From Paracoccaceae bacterium (GTDB lineage: Bacteria > Pseudomonadota > Alphaproteobacteria > Rhodobacterales > Rhodobacteraceae): DNA of 64,000 nt. Positions 28,735 to 35,836 of this stretch are shown here, piece by piece. The notes beneath the pieces were generated by a model that was not told the origin of the DNA, did no database searches, and saw only the letters and a list, made by a program, of their open reading frames with translations. The first letter of the stretch is position 1, and each line of letters opens with the position of its first letter. Position numbers and translations under genes: made by a program. The stretch lies in contig JANQRL010000007.1 in assembly GCA_028284605.1 (NCBI GenBank), positions 1 through 64,000 on the forward strand, written 5' to 3'.

Positions 28735-29865
28735 ATGACCCAAGCCTTCGAGAAACCCGGCCCGGTGGAACGCGACTGGTCCGATGCGATCTCCTCCGTC
28801 GAGGAGATCATCGAGGATGCGCGCAACGGGCGGATGTTCATCCTCGTCGATCACGAGGATCGGGAGAACGAGGGCGATCTTGTGATCCCGGCGCAGATGG
28901 CGACGCCCGATGCGATCAACTTCATGGCGACCCATGGCCGCGGGCTGATCTGCCTCGCGCTTCCGGGCGAGCGGATCGATGCGCTGGGCCTCGAATTGAT
29001 GTCCTCGAACAACTCGAGCCGCCACGAGACCGCCTTCACCATCTCGATAGAGGCGCGAGAGGGGGTGACCACCGGCATCTCGGCCCATGACCGGGCGCGC
29101 ACCGTTTCGGTTGCCATCGATGCCGCCAAGGGCGCGGCGGATATCGCGACCCCGGGCCATGTCTTTCCGCTCCGCGCGCGCAAGGGCGGCGTTCTGGTTC
29201 GTGCGGGCCATACCGAGGCGGCGGTCGATATCTCGCGGCTCGCGGGCCTCAACCCCTCCGGCGTGATCTGCGAGATCATGAACGAGGACGGCTCGATGTC
29301 GCGGCTGCCGGAGCTTGTGGCCTTCGCCCAGCGCTGGGGGCTGAAGATCGGCACGATCAGCGACCTGATCGGCTATCGCCGGCGGAACGACAACCTGGTC
29401 CGCAAGGGGCGGGAGGGCACCATCACCTCCGAGTTCGGCGGCGAGTGGACCATGCGGATTTATACCGACGAGACCCATGGCGACGAGCATATCGTGCTGA
29501 CCAAGGGCGAGGTGCCGGGCGAGGGCCCGACGCTGGTGCGGATGCATGCGATGGACCCGATGCTCGATGTCGTGGGCACCGGGCCAGCGGGCCGCGCGGG
29601 CGAGTTCGCCCAGGCCATGCAGCGGGTTGCCGAAGAGGGGCGGGGGGTCGTCGTCCTGCTCCGCGACACGTCGATGAAGATGGATGCGGGCGACGGGGTC
29701 TCGCCGCGGACCTTGCGGCAATACGGGCTCGGCGCCCAGATCCTGAGCTCGCTGGGCCTGAGCGAGATCGAACTGCTGACCAATTCCCCGAAGCCGAAGA
29801 TCGTGGGGCTCGAAGCCTATGGCCTGACGATCACCGGCACCCGCAAGATATCGGAGCTGGGCTGA
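28735..29865 (+). CDS. ribB: 3,4-dihydroxy-2-butanone 4-phosphate synthase with degenerate GTP cyclohydrolase II domain
   Basis: A 376-aa riboflavin-biosynthesis protein. The N-terminal RibB domain (about residues 17-215) makes the four-carbon unit from ribulose 5-phosphate; LVDHEDRENEGDL (38-50), HTEAAVD and GVICEIMNEDG are its signatures. The C-terminal half has the GTP cyclohydrolase II fold (RKGREGTITSEFGGEW, RTLRQYGLGAQIL) but lacks the three zinc-binding cysteines of active RibA, as in many alphaproteobacterial RibBA-like proteins, so only RibB activity is expected. It overlaps ribH as TGATG and is part of ribB-ribH-nusB. Confidence 0.92.
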   Translation: MTQAFEKPGPVERDWSDAISSVEEIIEDARNGRMFILVDHEDRENEGDLVIPAQMATPDAINFMATHGRGLICLALPGERIDALGLELMSSNNSSRHETAFTISIEAREGVTTGISAHDRARTVSVAIDAAKGAADIATPGHVFPLRARKGGVLVRAGHTEAAVDISRLAGLNPSGVICEIMNEDGSMSRLPELVAFAQRWGLKIGTISDLIGYRRRNDNLVRKGREGTITSEFGGEWTMRIYTDETHGDEHIVLTKGEVPGEGPTLVRMHAMDPMLDVVGTGPAGRAGEFAQAMQRVAEEGRGVVVLLRDTSMKMDAGDGVSPRTLRQYGLGAQILSSLGLSEIELLTNSPKPKIVGLEAYGLTITGTRKISELG

Positions 29866-30404
29866 TGGCCGGACCGACCCATTACCAATTGCCGCGGCCC
29901 GAATTCGACGAGGCGCCGAAGCTGCTGATCGTCGTGGCGCCCTATTACCGGCAGATCGCGGATGACCTGATCGCCGGGGCCCGGGCGGAGATCGAGGCGG
30001 CGGGAGCCACCCATGATCTGGTCGAGGTGCCGGGGGCGCTGGAAGTCCCGACCGCCATCGGCATTGCCGAGCGGATGTCGAATTTCGACGGTTACGTGGC
30101 GCTGGGCTGCGTGATCCGGGGCGAGACGACGCATTACGAGACGGTCTGCAATGACAGCTCCCGCGCGCTACAATTGCTTGGACTCCAGGGGCTCTGCGTC
30201 GGCAATGGTATCCTGACCGTGGAGAACACGGCCCAGGCGGAGGCCCGCGCCGACCCCGAGGGCCAGAACAAGGGCGGTGGCGCTGCTGCTGCGGCGCTGC
30301 ATCTCATCGCCATCGCCCGCAAATGGGGCAAGAAGGACAAGGGCGTGGGCTTCACCCGCGAGATTCTGCTGGCCGGCGATCCCGGGGACAGCGGCACCGC
30401 ATGA
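29865..30404 (+). CDS. ribH: 6,7-dimethyl-8-ribityllumazine synthase
   Basis: A 179-aa enzyme condensing 5-amino-6-ribitylaminouracil with the butanone phosphate made by RibB. Signatures are VVAPYYRQIADDL at residues 22-34, VEVPGALEVPTAI, GCVIRGETTHYETVC, where the GETxH loop carries the catalytic His, and GNGILTVENTAQA. The NKGGGAAAAALHL helix is also standard. The tail after residue 165 is slightly longer than in E. coli RibH. The start overlaps the ribB stop (TGATG) and the stop overlaps the nusB start (ATGA). Confidence 0.95.
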   Translation: MAGPTHYQLPRPEFDEAPKLLIVVAPYYRQIADDLIAGARAEIEAAGATHDLVEVPGALEVPTAIGIAERMSNFDGYVALGCVIRGETTHYETVCNDSSRALQLLGLQGLCVGNGILTVENTAQAEARADPEGQNKGGGAAAAALHLIAIARKWGKKDKGVGFTREILLAGDPGDSGTA

Positions 30405-30868
30405 CGCTCTCGGGCAACCAGAAGCGGCGGATGCGCTCGGCCGCGCGGCTCTACGCCGTTCAAGCGCTGTTTCAGATGGAGCAGTCCGATACCGGGGCGG
30501 ATCGGGTCCGCGAGGAGTTCGAGACCCACCGGTTCGGCGCGGTCTATGAGGAAGGCGAGATGGAGGAGGGGGATGTCGACCTCTTCCGCGCGCTCATTGA
30601 CCGGGCGGTGAACTGGCAGGCGAAGATCGACCAGATGACCGACCGGGCGCTGGTGGCGAAATGGCCCATCGCGCGGATCGACCCGACCCTGCGCGCCCTC
30701 TTCCGCGCCGCCGGGGCCGAACTGACCGAAGGCGACACCCCGCCCAAGGTCGTGATCACCGAATTCGTAGATGTCGCCCGGGCCTTCTTTGAGGGCGGAG
30801 ACGAGCCGAAATTCGTCAATGCCGTGCTCGATCACATGGCGCGGGAGGCGCGGCCGGAGGCATTCTGA
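30401..30868 (+). CDS. nusB: transcription antitermination factor NusB
   Basis: A 155-aa all-helical protein that binds boxA RNA with NusE and supports rRNA antitermination. The N-terminal RRMRSAARLYAVQALFQME, spanning residues 9-27, is the NusB RNA-binding helix. Later KVVITEFVDVARAFFEGGDEPKFVNAVLDHMAR carries the conserved VINExVxlak..F.....FVNGvLd pattern. An acidic insertion (YEEGEMEEGDVD) lies between the two halves. The ribH-nusB overlap is the common bacterial order. Downstream, TTCTC/GAGAA can form a small hairpin but no T run follows. Confidence 0.93.
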   Translation: MTLSGNQKRRMRSAARLYAVQALFQMEQSDTGADRVREEFETHRFGAVYEEGEMEEGDVDLFRALIDRAVNWQAKIDQMTDRALVAKWPIARIDPTLRALFRAAGAELTEGDTPPKVVITEFVDVARAFFEGGDEPKFVNAVLDHMAREARPEAF

Positions 30869-30951
30869 CGGTGTTGTGAACCTTCTCTCCGGAGAATGCT
30901 GGACAGAGGCGCCGGGCCTGTTACCTTATGTCGCATCAGGAGGATCGTCCG

Positions 30952-31272
30952 ATGTCCATTCGCAAGCCCCCCGATCTGATCCAGCTCTACATCAAGAGCT
31001 GCCTACTCGGCTTTCTGGCCGCCGGCGTGTTCGTGGCGGCGATGCTGGCCTTCAACCTGCTGGGCCTGCGCGATCTGATCTTCCGCTCCGACGTGACCGT
31101 GCTGGTGCTCGTCATCATGTGGATTGCCAACGGCCTCGTCTTCGCGGGCGTGCAGTTCGGCATCGCGATCATGGGGATGGCGGAGAAGGACGATGACGAC
31201 GACGATAAGGGCAAGCCCGCCCGCGTCTTCGTCGCCGAGCCGATCCCGGTCGAGGCCGGCCCGCGGCGCTAG
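30952..31272 (+). CDS. small two-helix membrane protein
   Basis: A 106-aa protein of unknown role. Two hydrophobic segments (about residues 17-40 and 48-75) are followed by an acidic run of seven Asp/Glu residues and a short Pro/Arg tail, likely cytoplasmic. The start at 30952 has an ideal GGAGG ribosome-binding site; the upstream in-frame ATG at 30928 does not. I recognise no catalytic motif. It follows nusB by 83 bases, and its stop codon is the first base of a predicted RNA three-way junction. Confidence 0.65.
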   Translation: MSIRKPPDLIQLYIKSCLLGFLAAGVFVAAMLAFNLLGLRDLIFRSDVTVLVLVIMWIANGLVFAGVQFGIAIMGMAEKDDDDDDKGKPARVFVAEPIPVEAGPRR

Positions 31273-31341
31273 GCGCGCTCTCTGAGTTGAAACGGGGAAG
31301 GCCCTGGCCTTACGAGCGATCTGGAGATCGCTTGGCGCGCC
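31272..31341 (+). other. candidate three-way-junction RNA
   Basis: A closing stem GGCGCGC (31272-31278) with GCGCGCC (31335-31341) encloses two hairpins: AAGGCC/GGCCTT with a CT loop (31298-31311) and AGCGATCT/AGATCGCT with a GG loop (31315-31332). All stems are perfect Watson-Crick. The two-base loops are tight, so the terminal pairs probably open. It may be the 3' end of the preceding transcript or a separate small RNA; no T run follows. Confidence 0.4.
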
Positions 31342-31664
31342 GGCAGTAACCGGGTCGAGAGGCGGCGGGCCCCGCTGCGACCGTGAGGGCGTGTATTCCC
31401 GAGGACCTGTATATACAGGTGGGCGCCAGGTAATCAGGCCAGGGCCAGAACAGAGCCAGCTCCCTCGGATTTGCTTAAGGCCACCGGAATGCTCCCGTGA
31501 CACGAGAAGAGCAGATGCCCGCCAGACCGCCAAAGTAGGGGGTGTCGGGGCCGGGAACAAGGGCGGCTGCACGCCTTTGGCCGGTTTGCGCTCGTGCCGT
31601 GACGGAAGGTGAGCTTTGTTTCAGGCGCCTGTGTGAGCTGTCGGTCCCAGCTCGGCGCCGGCGA
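31273..31664. other. gene-free region before mmcB
   Basis: About 390 bases without a convincing ORF on either strand. It holds the three-way-junction candidate at its start and a 16-base palindrome at 31405-31420. I compared the remainder with RNase P RNA, tmRNA and 6S RNA landmarks from memory and saw no match. Composition is only slightly less GC-rich than the genes around it. Confidence 0.4.
31405..31420. promoter_or_regulatory. perfect 16-base palindrome
   Basis: ACCTGTATATACAGGT is an exact palindrome with an AT-rich centre in otherwise GC-rich sequence, a typical shape for a dimeric repressor site. No adjacent promoter is clear, and the regulator is unknown. It could also form an eight-base-pair RNA hairpin with a minimal loop. 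Confidence 0.4.
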
Positions 31665-31694
31665 TTGACAGATGTTCATGCATTGTTCATGTTC
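31665..31694 (+). promoter_or_regulatory. SOS promoter with LexA box upstream of mmcB
   Basis: GTTC at 31674-31677 and GTTC at 31685-31688, seven bases apart, match the GTTC-N7-GTTC LexA site of Rhodobacteraceae and other alphaproteobacteria. A perfect -35 TTGACA is at 31665-31670, so the box lies in the spacer; a weak -10 CATGTT would be at 31688-31693. A third GTTC is at 31691-31694. The predicted transcript would begin at or next to the mmcB ATG. Confidence 0.75.
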
Positions 31695-31699
31695 TGCCC

Positions 31700-32158
31700 A
31701 TGCCCGATGACCTCCGTTCCCTGACCCCCGGACAGGCCCTGGCCCGTGGTGTCTGCCGGCATCTCCTGAGCCACGATTTCGTCAGCGTCGAGGAACTGGT
31801 GCCGGCACGGGGGCTCAGGGTTGATGTCATGGGCCTCGGTCCGAAACAGGAGGTTTGGGTGGTGGAGTGCAAATCCTCCCGCGCCGATTTCCAGTCCGAC
31901 CAGAAGTGGCAGGGCTATCTGGAATGGTGCGACCGGTTCTTCTGGGCGGTTGACGGGGCGTTTCCGGTGGAGCTTCTGCCGGAGGAGACCGGGCTCATCG
32001 TCGCCGACGCCTATGATGCGGAGATCGTGCGGATGGGACCGGAGGCGAAGTTGGCGGCGCCGCGCCGCAAGGTGATGGTGCAGAAATTCGCCCGCCACGC
32101 CGCGCTGAGGGCCCATGCCGCGCGCGACCCGGGTGTCAGCCTTTCGGAGTGGGGCTGA
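31700..32158 (+). CDS. mmcB: MmcB family DNA repair protein
   Basis: A 152-aa DUF1052 protein. In Caulobacter MmcB is an SOS-induced factor needed for tolerance of DNA damage. Family features are PGQALARGVCRHLLSHDF at residues 9-26, RVDVMGLG, and VWVVECKSSRADFQSDQKW, which looks like a nuclease-fold ExK core (E-C-K after an upstream Asp), then YLEWCDRFFWAV and ETGLIVADAY. A LexA box and TTGACA promoter end six bases before the ATG, so translation may be leaderless. Its last 23 bases overlap the convergent small gene. Confidence 0.88.
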   Translation: MPDDLRSLTPGQALARGVCRHLLSHDFVSVEELVPARGLRVDVMGLGPKQEVWVVECKSSRADFQSDQKWQGYLEWCDRFFWAVDGAFPVELLPEETGLIVADAYDAEIVRMGPEAKLAAPRRKVMVQKFARHAALRAHAARDPGVSLSEWG

Positions 32159-32336
32159 GCTTGCGCGCAGCGCTCGCGGCGGCGCGCAGTTCCTCGGCGA
32201 TCTCCTCGGCCTCGTCGGGCTCGAAATCCATCGGGATCTCGGTCTTGCCGGCCTCGATATAAAGCCGCACCATGCCGAGCGTGGTCGGCCCGATCCTGAG
32301 ATTGGCCTCGATGTCGCGTTCGGTGTCGATGCCCAT
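32136..32336 (-). CDS. small conserved protein (DUF6324-like)
   Basis: A 66-aa soluble protein, MGIDTERDIEANLRIGPTTL at the start, with an acidic middle (DFEPDEAEEIAEEL, helical) and a basic tail. It resembles small Rhodobacterales proteins placed in DUF6324, whose function is unknown. The start at 32336 has AGGAAAGGA upstream. The gene faces mmcB and overlaps its 3' end by 23 bases, an arrangement that allows antisense transcripts. It is divergent from the GNAT gene. Confidence 0.7.
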   Translation of the reverse strand: MGIDTERDIEANLRIGPTTLGMVRLYIEAGKTEIPMDFEPDEAEEIAEELRAAASAARKLSPTPKG

Positions 32337-32402
32337 GGCGCGTCCTTTCCTCAAGGCGAGGCGATATATCGGGCCGGGCGGAGAAGGCAAGGCGGGGCGG
32401 GG

Positions 32403-32885
32403 ATGACGGAGATTGTGCTGAGGCGGTTCGAGGCCGGGGATGCGGACTGGCTGACCGAGCGCCATGCGGAGCTTTATGCCCGGGACGAGGGGTTTGACGA
32501 CACGTTCGGGCCGCTCGTGGCGGGTATTCTCGCGGACTTCCTGGCCGAGCACGTTCCCGCGCGGGAGCGGGGTTGGATCGCGGCGCGGGGCGAGGAGCGG
32601 CTGGGCTCGATCTTCTGTGTCCGCAAGGATGAGGAGACGGCCAAGCTGCGCCTGTTCCTGCTGGTGCCGGAGGCGCGGGGGCTGGGGCTCGGGCGCCGGC
32701 TCCTCGACGCCTGCATGGGGTTTGCGCGGGAGGCGGGTTATGCCCGCATGGTGCTCTGGACCCATGAGAGCCACCGCGCCGCCTGCGCGCTCTATGCCCG
32801 CACCGGCTGGCGCCTGACCGCCTCGGAACCGGTTCATTCATTCGGGGTCGATCTGGTCGAGCAGACCTGGGAGGTCGATCTCTAG
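32403..32885 (+). CDS. GNAT family N-acetyltransferase
   Basis: A 160-aa acetyltransferase. The acetyl-CoA binding motif A is LFLLVPEARGLGLGRRLLDACMGFA, spanning residues 84-108, with the R/Q-x-x-G-x-G/A loop visible as RGLGLGRR. Motif B follows in MVLWTHESHRAACALYARTGWRLTA. The N-terminal WLTERHAELYARDEGFDDTFGPLVAGIL segment is found in GNAT proteins often fused to MarR regulators, but here it stands alone. The substrate is unknown. The start is ATG 32403, just after the divergent small gene. Confidence 0.85.
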   Translation: MTEIVLRRFEAGDADWLTERHAELYARDEGFDDTFGPLVAGILADFLAEHVPARERGWIAARGEERLGSIFCVRKDEETAKLRLFLLVPEARGLGLGRRLLDACMGFAREAGYARMVLWTHESHRAACALYARTGWRLTASEPVHSFGVDLVEQTWEVDL

Positions 32886-33015
32886 GGCGTTTCGGGGCAG
32901 TCAGGAGGACGGATCGGCCTACGCAGTTGTGGCGGAGAGAGACCCGAGGCCACCGGTCCCGGAGTGCCCCGCCCCTTGCATTTGCGGACCCGCGGAGCTA
33001 ATCCCGCCGCGGAGT

Positions 33016-33092
33016 GCCGACATAGCTCAGTTGGTTAGAGCGCTTGATTGTGGATCAAGAGGTCCCCCGTTCGAGCCGGGGTGTCGGTACCA
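33016..33092 (+). tRNA. tRNA-His (GTG)
   Basis: The cloverleaf folds cleanly: acceptor GCCGACA with TGTCGGT, D-stem GCTC/GAGC, anticodon stem CTTGA/TCAAG around TTGTGGA (anticodon GTG), T-stem CCCCG/CGGGG and encoded CCA. The first pair is G1:U72, the discriminator is A73, and base -1 is T rather than the usual encoded G-1. This matches the unusual tRNA-His of part of the alphaproteobacteria, recognised by a divergent HisRS. Confidence 0.97.
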
Positions 33093-33133
33093 TTTCCCGC
33101 CAAATGAGCGCTGCGTTGGCGATCCGTTCCCGC

Positions 33134-33178
33134 AAGTCTTCGACGAAGACTTGATCCGACTTTTCGACGAAAAGTCGG
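33134..33178. repeat. pair of perfect palindromes, CGACG cores
   Basis: The first unit, AAGTCTTCG-A-CGAAGACTT (33134-33152), and the second, CCGACTTTTCG-A-CGAAAAGTCGG (33156-33178), are both perfect, with centres 24 bp apart. They lie between tRNA-His and the convergent DUF4387 gene. The second unit and its GGCGCCCCC flank closely match the second unit of the array at 54721. Confidence 0.85.
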
Positions 33179-33187
33179 CGCCCCCTG

Positions 33188-33493
33188 TCAGTCGAGGGCC
33201 AGTCCGGCCACCAGCACCGCCCAGCCCGCGCCGTGCATGTCGCGGTCCGCCGCCGTGCCCTGGACGGCGGGGCGGGGCAGGGAGAGCTTGACCACGTTGA
33301 GGTCGGGGATGTCGAAGCGGCGCAGGAGCTGGGTTTCGGTGCCGAGGGCGGCGGCGGCGCGGGCGGTGTCGAGGCCGGCCGAGAGGCGCCGATAGGCGGC
33401 CTCGGAGCCGCAGAAGATGTCCACGGTCACCCAGAACGGGCCGGCATTCTTCGACCGGACCTTTTCGGCGATGGCGCCCACGGTGTCAGACAT
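33188..33493 (-). CDS. DUF4387 domain-containing protein
   Basis: A 101-aa soluble protein. It shows the DUF4387 pattern: an early AEKVRSKNAGPFWVTVDIFC (residues 9-28), then a central RFDIPDLNVVKLSLPRPAVQGT and the near-terminal RDMHGAGWAVLVAGL. DUF4387 genes are repeatedly found beside AtuA-like genes, and here the two overlap by eight bases, so this is probably a small subunit or partner of that enzyme. The biochemical role is not established. It is the last gene of the minus-strand catabolic cluster. Confidence 0.85.
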   Translation of the reverse strand: MSDTVGAIAEKVRSKNAGPFWVTVDIFCGSEAAYRRLSAGLDTARAAAALGTETQLLRRFDIPDLNVVKLSLPRPAVQGTAADRDMHGAGWAVLVAGLALD

Positions 33494-34832
33494 CGTGGGT
33501 CTCGAGGGCGAAGGCGTCCATCGGGTCGGCCAGCTCCAGAACGTGGTTGAGGCAGAACTCGTAGATGGGCCCACGATCGATCTCGGCGGGGGAGAACGGG
33601 AAGGCGAAGGTGGGCTGTTCCTCTTCCGGTGTCAGCGGGTGGTGCAGCAGGTAGGGATTGAGGAGCTTGCCGATCTCATTGGCGCGCGCCTGGGTCGGGG
33701 CGGTGATGAGGCCGAGGACGCCCAGCTCCACCGGATCGCCGGTCTGCGTCTCCAGCGGGCCCAACGTCGCATTCTTGCCGATCTGGCGCAGTTCGAGGGT
33801 GAAATCGTCGGTGCCGAGACGGTCGCGGACCTTGGCGCTGCATTTCTCAAGGATATCGGAGCACCAGTCATCGGCGGCCGCGACATAGCGCGGGTCGCGC
33901 AGCAGCGCCAGAAGGATGGTCTGGTAGCCGGCGATCCGGGCGCCTTCGAGCTTCACGCTGTAGCGCTCGGAGGGGACCCATTCGGAGCCTTCGACGCGGA
34001 CGCTGCGGTCGTCGAGGGCGGTGTAGCGGGCGCCGGTTACGTCGAGATGGCCGCCGGGCTCATAGAGCAGGAACGGGTCGGAATTCTCATAGAGCATATG
34101 GGCGGAGACGGTGTGCGGCGTGGCCCGGGCGCCGTCGGCGAGCGGTGTGACGGTGAAGCCGGTCTCGTCGAAATCGACGAGGATGACGCCGGATTGCGGG
34201 TTCGTGGCGCAGAGCGCGCCGCATTCGCCGATCTTCGCGCCGTGCCAGGCGGCGCCGGGGTTCGCACCCCGGGCGAGCGGCAGGGCGGCGATGATGGCGG
34301 TGTCGGTGGTGCGGCCGGCGATGACGATGTCGGCGCCGGTGGCCAGGGCCGCGTTGATCTGCTCGGCCCCGGCGAGGGCGACGATATGGGTGCAGCTTTC
34401 GATGAGGGCCGCGTCGATCTCGGGCGCGGGGGGCAGCGGCGAGAGGCGGTTGGTCGCGTAGGCCGCCGCGATCTCCGCCGGATCCTGTTCGCTGCGCAGG
34501 AGGGCGACTTTCGCCGAAAGACCCTCCTCGGCCAGGACTTCTCGGGTGATCTCGAAGAGCCAATCAACGGTACTGTCGGTGCCGCAGGTCCCGGCGGTGC
34601 CGATGACGAGGGGGCAGCCCGCCGCCTCCCGCGCCTCGATCAGCCCGGCCCATTCGAGCTTCGTCGAGGCGCGGGAATACTTCGACACCCCGCGCCCGAG
34701 ATAGGACGGCCCGCTATCGGTGGAGCCGCCGTCGATGGCGATCAGGTCCGGTTTCGCCGCCACCCCGCGCCGCAGCGCCTCTGCGTCATAGCCGAGCCCG
34801 AGGGCGCCGGAGGGGACCAGCACCCGGACCAT
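33486..34832 (-). CDS. acyclic terpene utilisation AtuA-type protein (DUF1446)
   Basis: A 448-aa protein of the AtuA/DUF1446 family. Clear features are the N-terminal KPDLIAIDGGSTDSGPSYLG (residues 27-46), VIGTAGTCGTDSTVDW, a GADIVIAGRTTDTAI stretch near residue 170, and the Cys-containing GECGALCATN. AtuA is encoded in the Pseudomonas citronellol/geranyl catabolic cluster, but most family members sit with CoA-transferases and organic-acid transporters, as here. No catalytic mechanism is assigned. It follows the alpha/beta hydrolase gene by three bases and overlaps the DUF4387 gene by eight. Confidence 0.85.
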   Translation of the reverse strand: MVRVLVPSGALGLGYDAEALRRGVAAKPDLIAIDGGSTDSGPSYLGRGVSKYSRASTKLEWAGLIEAREAAGCPLVIGTAGTCGTDSTVDWLFEITREVLAEEGLSAKVALLRSEQDPAEIAAAYATNRLSPLPPAPEIDAALIESCTHIVALAGAEQINAALATGADIVIAGRTTDTAIIAALPLARGANPGAAWHGAKIGECGALCATNPQSGVILVDFDETGFTVTPLADGARATPHTVSAHMLYENSDPFLLYEPGGHLDVTGARYTALDDRSVRVEGSEWVPSERYSVKLEGARIAGYQTILLALLRDPRYVAAADDWCSDILEKCSAKVRDRLGTDDFTLELRQIGKNATLGPLETQTGDPVELGVLGLITAPTQARANEIGKLLNPYLLHHPLTPEEEQPTFAFPFSPAEIDRGPIYEFCLNHVLELADPMDAFALETHDV

Positions 34833-34835
34833 GGC

Positions 34836-35696
34836 TCAGTTCAGGCCCGCGAGCCAGGCGTCGAGGCGGGTAAAGAAGGCGTCTTCTTCGGTGATGAACG
34901 GGTAATGCGCCGAGCCCTCGAAGATCGCCAGGTCCGCACCGGGGATCAGCCCGGCGATGCGCTCGGCCCCCGGACCCGGCAGGGTGATCGGGTCCGAGGC
35001 CCCGCCCACGACGAAGGTCGGGACGGCGATGGACGGCAGGTCTTCCAGCGTGTTGAAGGTGGCGAGCAGCGCCCCCGCCGCGTTCCAGGCCTCGCCGGAA
35101 TAGGAGGTGGCGGCATCGAGGGCCGCGCCGACCTCGGGGTCGTAATCGGCGAAATACATCGGGATGATGGCGTTCCAGGTCTCCTGGAAGTCCGCGTCCG
35201 AGGCCATGGGCTGGGAGAAGAGCTTGCCGAAAGCGGCCATCTGCTCTTCGGTCCCCGACACTCCGGGCGCATAGTCGAAGGCCGGCACCGTGTTCAGGAG
35301 CGCCAGACCGGAGAGGCGGTCAGGATGGGTGATCGCGAAATGCTGGGCGATGAAGCCGCCATAGGAATGGCCGATCACCACCGCGCTCTCGTGGCCGAGA
35401 TGGTCGAGCAGCCCGGCGGCATCCGAGGCGAGCCGGTCGAAGGTCATCTCGGCATAATCCGCGGGCCGGGTCGAGCGGCCATTGCCGAAATGGTCGTAGT
35501 AGATGACCTGGTTTGTGTCGGCGAGGGCGTCGAAATAGGGCCTGAGATAGGTGTGGTCGAGGCCGAGCCCGCCATGCAGGACAAGGACGGGCGGGCCTTC
35601 GCCGACCGTTTCATAGAAGATCTCGGCGCCGTTGATTTCGGCGGTGTCGGCGAAGGCCGGGCCGGCGGCCAGAGCGAGAAGAGCGAGTAGTCTCAT
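34836..35696 (-). CDS. exported alpha/beta hydrolase
   Basis: A 286-aa hydrolase with a short signal peptide (residues 1-16, AFA-DT). The oxyanion loop is LVLHGGLGLDHTYL (38-51), and the nucleophile Ser111 is in the elbow VIGHSYGGF; the acid Asp in GGASDPITLPG and the His in GSAHYPFITE complete the triad. It resembles proline iminopeptidase-like and lactonase-like members, but the substrate is not predictable. Lying between TctA and AtuA it may release an acid for import or degradation. A four-palindrome array fills the 140-base gap on its upstream side. Confidence 0.82.
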   Translation of the reverse strand: MRLLALLALAAGPAFADTAEINGAEIFYETVGEGPPVLVLHGGLGLDHTYLRPYFDALADTNQVIYYDHFGNGRSTRPADYAEMTFDRLASDAAGLLDHLGHESAVVIGHSYGGFIAQHFAITHPDRLSGLALLNTVPAFDYAPGVSGTEEQMAAFGKLFSQPMASDADFQETWNAIIPMYFADYDPEVGAALDAATSYSGEAWNAAGALLATFNTLEDLPSIAVPTFVVGGASDPITLPGPGAERIAGLIPGADLAIFEGSAHYPFITEEDAFFTRLDAWLAGLN

Positions 35697-35728
35697 GGTG
35701 GCGTCCTCCACATGTTTTTCCGAGCGGC

Positions 35729-35819
35729 GCGCCCCGTCGACGGGGCGCCCTTGCCCTTCGTCGACGAAGGGCGATACGCGCTTGCGCAAGCGCGTCTTCG
35801 CGGACAGTCGACTGTCCGC
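35729..35819. repeat. tandem array of four perfect 20-base palindromes
   Basis: The four units are GCGCCCCGTCGACGGGGCGC (35729), GCCCTTCGTCGACGAAGGGC (35753), ACGCGCTTGCGCAAGCGCGT (35776) and GCGGACAGTCGACTGTCCGC (35800). Each is a perfect 20-base palindrome; centres are 24, 23 and 24 bp apart, separated by 3-4 bases. The stems differ in sequence. It lies between tctA and the hydrolase gene, both on the minus strand. Confidence 0.95.
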
Positions 35820-35836
35820 CCTGCACCGCCTTCCCG

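Noticed and set aside
31273..31660. RNase P RNA, tmRNA or 6S RNA
   Set aside because: None of the conserved core sequences that I would expect (for example the ACAGAA or GAGGAAAGTC motifs) is present, and the region is too short for RNase P RNA with its flanks.
33417..35690. 757-codon plus-strand ORF opposite the AtuA and hydrolase genes
   Set aside because: Long antisense frames are expected in this GC-rich genome; the minus-strand genes have family motifs and coupled starts, this frame has none.
35729..35819. CRISPR array
   Set aside because: The regular period is due to palindromes with different sequences; there are no identical repeats separated by unique spacers and no cas genes.
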